Positions 7,331 to 11,419 of a stretch of DNA of 11,419 bases are shown in pieces. The position numbers were made by a program, and so were the translations under genes. The notes under the pieces were generated by a model. That model saw only the letters and a list, made by a program, of their open reading frames with translations. It did not search any database and was not told where the DNA came from. The DNA lies in contig JAOZSC010000044.1 of assembly GCA_029939875.1 (NCBI GenBank), forward strand, positions 1 to 11,419. Direction: 5' to 3'. Origin of the DNA: Desulfobacterales bacterium (GTDB lineage: Bacteria > Desulfobacterota > Desulfobacteria > Desulfobacterales > JAFDCJ01). How positions within the stretch are numbered: position 1 is the stretch's first letter; every line of letters starts with the position of its first letter.

Positions 7331-7387
7331 GTAGGTTGGGTTGAGGTACGAAACCCAACATAACCGAACGGGCTCTACCCAACCTAC
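7331..7387. repeat. Palindromic intergenic repeat element (REP/MITE-like)
   Basis: The outer arms GTAGGTTGGGT (7331-7341) and ACCCAACCTAC (7377-7387) are exact reverse complements of 11 bp. An alternative inner hairpin pairs GTTGGGTT (7335-7342) with AACCCAAC (7352-7359), 8 bp with a 9-base loop. The left arm can therefore pair with either partner. From memory, repeats built on GTAGGTTGGGTTGAGG and its complement are common between genes in several bacterial phyla. This looks like a slightly decayed copy, but I cannot search for others. A further 8-bp inverted pair (AAAGTCGC 7231-7238, GCGACTTT 7395-7402) encloses it and might mark a larger unit; I see no target-site duplication. Confidence 0.7.
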
Positions 7388-7423
7388 CAAAAGCGCGACT
7401 TTTCATTCAGGCACTCGTTAAGG

Positions 7424-7429
7424 TATAAT
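7424..7429 (+). promoter_or_regulatory. Consensus -10 box just upstream of the lipoprotein gene
   Basis: A perfect TATAAT lies at 7424-7429, with TTTTCA (7400-7405, 4 of 6) 18 bases upstream as a possible -35. The implied start near 7436 is only about 8 bases before ATG 7444 and would cut into the AGGGGG ribosome site. Either the transcript is almost leaderless or the match is incidental. Confidence 0.35.
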
Positions 7430-7443
7430 TGCAGGGGGAAAAC

Positions 7444-7986
7444 ATGCCTTGTGTTAACTTCATATCCAATTGCCGCCGGTTACCTGGTGTGATTTTCGCT
7501 GCCCTGTTTTTTATCACAGCGATGCTTTTAGCCGGATGTTCGATGGCCAATTACGGCGGTTTAAAACACAGCCGCGATGTTTCCCAGGCTTTTGAAACCT
7601 TCCATGTCTATGAAAATCATCATTATTATTACCTGAACCAGGAAAACGATCCATATGCGGTCGTTGCCCTGCAAAGTCGCTATACGCTCAGCGGCGGGAT
7701 GTGGACCGAATTTGATCCCCAATCCAAAATGCTGGAAAAGATCGTCGAACTTGTCAAAGGTTTTCCGGTAAATTATTCCTATCCATACGGTTCCTACCTG
7801 TTGGACGGCCAGGGCAATCAGGTCGGCTACTGGTATTCCAGCCTTCGAATGGTCGGCATCACGGTCAACAACCAGACCCATAAGGTTTTAATCAACACGG
7901 AAACCCCCTGGCTGCAGGATGATGAACGAGGACTGGGGTTCGGCGGCGGCTCCGGCGGCGGCATCGGGATTCGCTTCGGCCGGTGA
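7444..7986 (+). CDS. Predicted outer-membrane lipoprotein, function unknown
   Basis: A 180-residue precursor starting at ATG 7444, 6 bases after AGGGGG (7432-7437); an in-frame TTG at 7429 lacks such a site. The signal peptide has a basic N-region (CRRLP), a hydrophobic core (VIFAALFFITAMLL) and the lipobox LLAGC, so signal peptidase II should release a protein of about 149 residues lipidated at Cys32. Ser at +2 fits outer-membrane sorting under the Lol rule as known from E. coli. The mature part is rich in aromatic residues (ENHHYYYLNQ; NYSYPYGSYLL; GYWYSS), alternates like beta structure, and ends in a glycine-rich tail (GLGFGGGSGGGIGIRFGR). The phrase YVVAL-like YAVVALQSRYTL followed by WTEFDP is distinctive, but I cannot tie it to a named family. 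It begins the four-gene plus-strand run that includes the HIT and GalT-like genes; whether it shares their transcript is unknown. Confidence 0.8.
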   Translation: MPCVNFISNCRRLPGVIFAALFFITAMLLAGCSMANYGGLKHSRDVSQAFETFHVYENHHYYYLNQENDPYAVVALQSRYTLSGGMWTEFDPQSKMLEKIVELVKGFPVNYSYPYGSYLLDGQGNQVGYWYSSLRMVGITVNNQTHKVLINTETPWLQDDERGLGFGGGSGGGIGIRFGR

Positions 7987-8027
7987 CAACTGTTTCATCT
8001 CCGAGGCCCGGTCGCAGGAAAACAGAT

Positions 8028-8033
8028 AGGAGG
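8028..8033 (+). promoter_or_regulatory. Ribosome binding site that selects the HIT gene start
   Basis: AGGAGG is a full Shine-Dalgarno match. It stands only 1 base before ATG 8035, too close for initiation, but 7 bases before the in-frame TTG at 8041, which is ideal. It therefore favours the TTG codon. Confidence 0.6.
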
Positions 8034-8040
8034 AATGACG

Positions 8041-8421
8041 TTGAGCCCTGGCTGCCCCTTTTGCTACGAGGCCATTAAAGCCCGGATTGCAGACCGCTGC
8101 AGGTCGGTGGTGGCAATCGCGGATCGCTTTCCGGTAACCGCCGGACACCATCTGATTCTTACCCTTCGGCACACCCGGGACTTTTTTACCATGACCGACC
8201 TGGAAAAACAGGATGCCCAGGAACTGATCGAAAAAATGCGGCTAAAAATTTTAGCCCTGGATGCTGCGGTCACCGGCTTCAACGTGGGCATAAACTGCGG
8301 GCGGTCCGCCGGGCAGACGATTTTTCATGCCCACATTCATTTGATTCCTAGAAGAGACGGAGACGTTCCCAACCCAAGGGGAGGGGTGCGCGGGGTTATT
8401 CCGGAGAAAATGGCCTATTAG
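8041..8421 (+). CDS. HIT family protein (histidine triad nucleotide hydrolase)
   Basis: A 126-residue protein from TTG 8041, chosen because AGGAGG at 8028-8033 is correctly spaced for it and not for ATG 8035, which would add two residues. It has the N-terminal CPFC (Cys5, Cys8), a putative zinc pair, then FPVTAGHHLIL. GFNVGINCGRSAGQT precedes the histidine triad FHAHIHLIPR (His96, nucleophile His98, His100), and the tail PRGGVRGVIPEKMAY is typical of bacterial HIT hydrolases. The family cleaves the alpha-phosphate bond of nucleotide conjugates such as adenosine phosphoramidates or dinucleoside polyphosphates through a His-nucleotidyl intermediate. The three-His form H-x-H-x-H marks a hydrolase rather than a transferase. 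It is cytosolic. The gene is followed after 123 bases by a microprotein and then by a GalT-like gene of the same superfamily. Confidence 0.92.
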   Translation: MSPGCPFCYEAIKARIADRCRSVVAIADRFPVTAGHHLILTLRHTRDFFTMTDLEKQDAQELIEKMRLKILALDAAVTGFNVGINCGRSAGQTIFHAHIHLIPRRDGDVPNPRGGVRGVIPEKMAY

Positions 8422-8544
8422 ATTATATGGAGATCCGGACAAAGTTGCGGATTTCATGTTGCGCTTCCGTGCCGCCGCCGCTGTTTAACTCTCCGGTGTC
8501 TTTCGGCTGTGCGGGCATAACCGGTGTTAGACAAAGGATTGAGG

Positions 8545-8718
8545 ATGCAACAGGTCATTAAAATGTTTGTGCTGGCGGCAGCGCTGCTGGTGGGTGCGTT
8601 TTTTGCGAACGACTATGGAATCATTTCGATACCCTGGCTGGATCTGAACCAGGTCACCACCTATGGGGATGATGCCAACCGTTCGAATGACGCCGTTAAG
8701 AAAATATTTGAAGAGTAA
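8545..8718 (+). CDS. Small 57-residue protein with one hydrophobic segment
   Basis: The start is ATG 8545 (MQQVIKMFVLAAALLVGAFF), 6 bases after AAAGGA at 8533-8538; an in-frame TTG at 8524 has no comparable site. Residues 4-24 are strongly hydrophobic and would act as an uncleaved membrane anchor or a signal peptide (AFFAND could be a cleavage region). The remaining 33 residues (IPWLDLNQVTTYGDDANRSN, then a charged C-terminal helix) would face the periplasm. I recognise no family. The good RBS, the membrane-helix-like composition and its place between two same-strand genes argue that it is real, though so short a frame can arise by chance. Confidence 0.6.
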   Translation: MQQVIKMFVLAAALLVGAFFANDYGIISIPWLDLNQVTTYGDDANRSNDAVKKIFEE

Positions 8719-8813
8719 GTCTGCTGCTTGCAACCCACTGCCGCTCCTTCCTGGTGAAACCTCACCGTATTTTCACATGATGTTGGCATGACTTGCAAAA
8801 TAGGGATACGCCC

Positions 8814-9863
8814 ATGCAGCCTGACGAAAAAAGTGGTCTGAAATTTGAAAAAGAACTTATCGGCTCACAGTTTATGCACCCGGATGGCCGACAGGTTGAG
8901 AGCATTATTGAAGTGCGGGTCAATCCGGTCACCGGCCGGACCAGCCGTATTGCCTTCAACCGCTCCAAGGAAAAGGAGTCCGGCACCGAACGCCTGCCGG
9001 CGCCACCTCCTGATGCAGAAAAAACCGACACCTGCCCTTTTTGCCGACCCCAGGTCTTTGAGCAAACGCCTCGACTTGCCGGCGACCAGTTTGCCACCGA
9101 ACGCCTGGAGCACAACGAGTCACTTCTTTTTCCGAATCTGTTTCCCTACGGGCGCTATTCGGGAGTCAGCCTGTTTGACAACTCCCACTTCATGGAAATT
9201 GGAACGGCGTCCCTGTCTTCCTACACGGACAGTTTTATCAACTGCCAAAATTATCTCACATCCCTGTTTAGAAGTGATCCTCGGGCACTTTACATGGCGA
9301 TCACCCAGAACCACCTGCCTTCGGCCGGCGGCTCCCTGGTGCACCCCCACCTCCAGGTGCATGCCGACCGGATTGCCACCAACCATCACCGGTTTCTGCG
9401 CCGGCGCTGTGCCGAATATCATACCCGCGGCGGCAGTCGTCTTTTTTCTGACTACCTGGCCTGCGAAAAAAAGCAGCAGCAGCGATATATTGGAAGAACC
9501 GGCGATTGGCACTGGATGGCCGCTTTTGCTCCGGAAGGATTTTTTGAAATCTGGGGTATTCTGCCCGGCCGCTTTTCCATGCTGGAGCTTGACCGTGAGC
9601 AGTGGCAAACGCTGGCCCGGGGGGTTTTGAATGCCCAGCGGTTTTACCGCAGCTTACACCGTAACGGATACAATCTCGGCATGCTTTGCCAGGAAGACGG
9701 TCGCAATGTTATGGAGCTGCGGGTGGTCATCCTGGCCCGTTCCAATTATGCCGCCTGGGTTCGCAATGACCACACCGGCTATGAAGTGATGCTCGGGGAC
9801 ATGACCACCTTCAGCGCTCCGGAACAAACCGCCTCAGCGGCGCGGCCTTTCTGGAACGCTTGA
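8814..9863 (+). CDS. GalT-like nucleotidyltransferase (HIT superfamily)
   Basis: A 349-residue protein starting at ATG 8814, 7 bases after AGGGA (8802-8806); an in-frame TTG at 8793 precedes that RBS. It resembles galactose-1-phosphate uridylyltransferase: an N-terminal substrate-binding half containing CPFC (Cys74, Cys77, likely zinc), FPNLFPYGRYSGVS (106-119), and the active-site segment GGSLVHPHLQVH with His177, nucleophile His179 and Gln181. The H-x-H-x-Q form is that of nucleotidyl transferases, as opposed to H-x-H-x-H hydrolases. It should move a nucleoside monophosphate between a sugar phosphate and a nucleotide sugar or nucleotide. True GalT cannot be claimed, because no Leloir partner (galK, galE) is nearby and the sequence is divergent; an ADP-sugar phosphorylase-like role is an alternative. 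Its last 30 bases overlap the 3' end of the opposing TPR gene. Confidence 0.82.
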   Translation: MQPDEKSGLKFEKELIGSQFMHPDGRQVESIIEVRVNPVTGRTSRIAFNRSKEKESGTERLPAPPPDAEKTDTCPFCRPQVFEQTPRLAGDQFATERLEHNESLLFPNLFPYGRYSGVSLFDNSHFMEIGTASLSSYTDSFINCQNYLTSLFRSDPRALYMAITQNHLPSAGGSLVHPHLQVHADRIATNHHRFLRRRCAEYHTRGGSRLFSDYLACEKKQQQRYIGRTGDWHWMAAFAPEGFFEIWGILPGRFSMLELDREQWQTLARGVLNAQRFYRSLHRNGYNLGMLCQEDGRNVMELRVVILARSNYAAWVRNDHTGYEVMLGDMTTFSAPEQTASAARPFWNA

Positions 9864-11117
9864 CAGCAATTCTTCTTTATTCTTACCCCCAAATTTTTCG
9901 GCAAGCAGGCCAAATCTGCGTGCCTGCTCAACATTTCCCTGGGCCGCATAGATATGGCTGATTTTTTCGTAGCAAGCGCCGGCATTTTTAGGGATTTCCT
10001 GGGCCAGGGACAGATATAACTCCAGGATTTCTACGGTGTTCAGACCGGAAGCAAAACTAAGATCGGCGAATTTTTGCTTGATCATCGGGTCGATTCGCGC
10101 CCCGCAACTGCTGCACTGCTGCATGATTTGCAGGTAGAGATTGCGGGCGTTGGCCATTTCGTTTAAGGCCTCATGGGTTTTGGCCAGCTCCCGGGCAATG
10201 GATTCGTCCCAGCCGTAAGTTTTTAAAAAATCACGATACCAGGATTTTGCTAAGGCATAATTCTGTGCCTGGTAAAGGGTCTCTCCGCGCAGCAGGCAGG
10301 CGGCCACGGATTGTGACAGTTCAGCGGGCAGGGAAGAAAGCAGCGCCTCGGCTTGCTCAAATGCACCGGTTTCCCAGAAAATTTCACATAGGAGCTGGTA
10401 AGCCGGCAGTGCGTCCGGGTGGTGGTCCAGAAATGCTTCCAGCAGATCGCGCGCTCGATCAGGGTCGCCCATGTTCAAACAGGCGTTGGCCAGCTCAAGG
10501 GGGATATAGCTGTGCGGGTCCGCGTTTTCTTCCATGGCCCGGGACAGATATTGCTCAGCCGCCTCAAACTCGCCCCGGTTCAACGCCAGGTAGCCGGTTT
10601 TAAATGTTTGCCCGTAACTGCGATAGGCAGCCTGAACATCGTCGGGCAGTGTGCCGACCAGGGCCCTGAAATGGTCATCGTCCTGCTCTTCAATCGGCGG
10701 TTGTTCAATCGGCTCGCTTTGCATCCCGGCGATATCGGCCAGGTCAATTTCGCTGGTTTCGGTTTCGGCCGCCGCCAGGGACTGCCGCATTTTTTCAAGC
10801 GTCTCTTGCAGCCGGTCGTCTTCGGTCAGCTCCAGGGCCAGTTCGATGAAGCCGTCGGCATCCTCGTAATGGCCGGCTTCCATCAGATCAGCGGCCGTCT
10901 GCCGGTGCTCCAGCGCCAGGGCTTCCCGGCAACGCTGTATTTTTTCCCGCAGATTTTGACGGTAGCCGTCATCCCAGGGGGCAGTTTTATCCAGACGCTG
11001 CAGGGCCCGCTCGTATTCAACTTTGGCTTTGCCCCATTTTTCGCTTTCGGAAAAGGCATCACCTTTTTGGTCGTAATCCTCAGGGTCCTTGGCTGAAAAG
11101 AAATTTCGCAATCCCAT
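9834..11117 (-). CDS. Tetratricopeptide-repeat protein
   Basis: A 427-residue soluble protein from ATG 11115-11117 (MGLRNFFSAKDPEDY); no clear Shine-Dalgarno precedes it. There is no signal peptide or membrane segment, so it is probably cytosolic. TPR-like helix pairs include KGDAFSESEKWGKAKVEYER (18-37), ADLMEAGHYEDADGFIELAL (76-95), GYLALNRGEFEAAEQYLSRA (175-194), ANACLNMGDPDRARDLLEAF (210-229), then further units near 239-262, 274-300, 308-331 and 382-406. An acidic, low-complexity linker (about 118-149) separates the N-terminal pair from the main superhelix. A CSSC pair (Cys335, Cys338) followed by GARIDP near the seventh unit could bind a metal or form a disulphide. TPR arrays bind other proteins; the partner is unknown. 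It lies 112 bases downstream of the antiporter gene on the same strand. Confidence 0.88.
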   Translation of the reverse strand: MGLRNFFSAKDPEDYDQKGDAFSESEKWGKAKVEYERALQRLDKTAPWDDGYRQNLREKIQRCREALALEHRQTAADLMEAGHYEDADGFIELALELTEDDRLQETLEKMRQSLAAAETETSEIDLADIAGMQSEPIEQPPIEEQDDDHFRALVGTLPDDVQAAYRSYGQTFKTGYLALNRGEFEAAEQYLSRAMEENADPHSYIPLELANACLNMGDPDRARDLLEAFLDHHPDALPAYQLLCEIFWETGAFEQAEALLSSLPAELSQSVAACLLRGETLYQAQNYALAKSWYRDFLKTYGWDESIARELAKTHEALNEMANARNLYLQIMQQCSSCGARIDPMIKQKFADLSFASGLNTVEILELYLSLAQEIPKNAGACYEKISHIYAAQGNVEQARRFGLLAEKFGGKNKEELLSSVPERPRR

Positions 11118-11229
11118 TTTTGTAACCGAACCAGATTATGTTTGAATAGCTATTGCCGTATTATGTTTTGCGCCTATTTACCAAATCATTCGCAAGAACG
11201 CAACCATCGGTTGGCACGGAGTCTGGCGG

Positions 11230-11419
11230 TCAGTGCTGTCGGCTGAAGCGCACCAGGCGTCCGATGGTCAGTCCCTGAACAATGATGGAAAAAACCACAA
11301 TCACGTAAGTGGCTGCCAGAATGACCTGCCGGTGCGGTCCCGGCGGCAGCGACAGGGCCATGGCCACCGATATTCCGCCGCGCAGTCCTCCCCAGGTGAG
11401 AATTTTGAGTACATGGGGT
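11230..11419 (-). CDS. NhaP-type (CPA1) cation/proton antiporter, C-terminal 62 residues (5' end outside window)
   Basis: On the minus strand the frame enters from the window edge and stops at TGA 11230-11232. It reads HVLKILTWGGLRGGISVAMA, then a short PPGPHRQ loop, ILAATYVIVVFSIIVQGLTI, and a basic tail GRLVRFSRQH. TWGGLRGGISVA followed by a membrane helix ending FSIIVQGLT is the classic end of NhaP/CPA1 sodium(potassium)/proton antiporters of the inner membrane. In this subgroup the chain ends soon after the last helix, so there is no large cytosolic C-terminal domain here. Ion preference cannot be judged from this fragment. Confidence 0.88.
   Translation of the reverse strand, partial: PHVLKILTWGGLRGGISVAMALSLPPGPHRQVILAATYVIVVFSIIVQGLTIGRLVRFSRQH

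Noticed and set aside
7321..7403. CRISPR or tandem-repeat array suggested by repeated GGTTGGGT/AACCCAAC blocks.
   Set aside because: The blocks are inverted, not evenly spaced direct repeats with spacers; a single palindromic element explains them.
8752..8772. Hairpin GGTGA-AACC-TCACC followed by GTATTTT, as a terminator after the microprotein gene.
   Set aside because: The stem is only 5 bp and not G/C-rich, and the T run is interrupted; too weak to call.
8783..8795. Possible sigma-54 (-24/-12) promoter before the GalT-like gene: a TTGGCATG...TTGCA pattern.
   Set aside because: The GG and GC doublets are separated by 8 bases, whereas sigma-54 promoters need 10; the spacing is strict in known examples.
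10419..11096. A 225-codon plus-strand open frame opposite the TPR gene.
   Set aside because: It is antisense to a convincing TPR coding sequence and has no recognisable domain or ribosome site.

Overview
The window looks like ordinary chromosome from a Gram-negative bacterium of moderately high G+C. A Desulfobacterota (delta-proteobacterial) origin is my best guess from gene content and style, but it is inference. Supporting signs are a lipobox lipoprotein, a bitopic penicillin-binding protein, an ArnT/PMT-like membrane glycosyltransferase and Shine-Dalgarno-led starts. I see no rRNA, tRNA, CRISPR array, transposase or phage gene. Twelve protein genes are supported; two run off the window ends. 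No gene-free stretch exceeds 300 bases. The longest are 6663-6881, which holds two divergent promoters and an inverted repeat, and 7233-7443, which holds a palindromic repeat element.

Layout. 1-864 (+): C-terminal part of a GT39/ArnT-like glycosyltransferase. 973-2355 (+): M20 metallodipeptidase. 2393-3166 and 3219-3521 (both -): a class II glutamine amidotransferase preceded by an ABM-fold monooxygenase-like protein, probably one transcript from a good promoter at 3569-3596. 3717-5288 (+): a fused HisH-HisF imidazole glycerol phosphate synthase of the type known from yeast and plant HIS7, divergent from the ABM/amidotransferase pair. 5322-6662 (-): a short transpeptidase-only penicillin-binding protein with a near-consensus promoter. 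6882-7232 (+): a 116-residue protein I do not recognise, behind its own promoter and a 9-bp inverted repeat. 7331-7387: a palindromic repeat. 7444-7986 (+): a tyrosine-rich lipoprotein. 8041-8421 (+): a HIT-family hydrolase. 8545-8718 (+): a 57-residue membrane or secreted microprotein. 8814-9863 (+): a GalT-like nucleotidyltransferase. 9834-11117 (-): a TPR protein overlapping the galT-like gene tail to tail. 11230-11419 (-): C-terminus of an NhaP-type cation/proton antiporter, too short to be found by ORF length alone.

How the genes relate. Most are single-gene or two-gene housekeeping units (peptide turnover, histidine synthesis, envelope synthesis, nucleotide/sugar phosphate chemistry, ion transport) rather than one pathway. 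The two linkages worth attention are the ABM/amidotransferase pair and the run lipoprotein - HIT - microprotein - GalT-like, which puts two members of the HIT superfamily within 0.4 kb of each other. The strongest oddity is the eukaryote-style HisHF fusion, standing apart from any other his gene in view. I found no convincing undescribed defence or mobile system.
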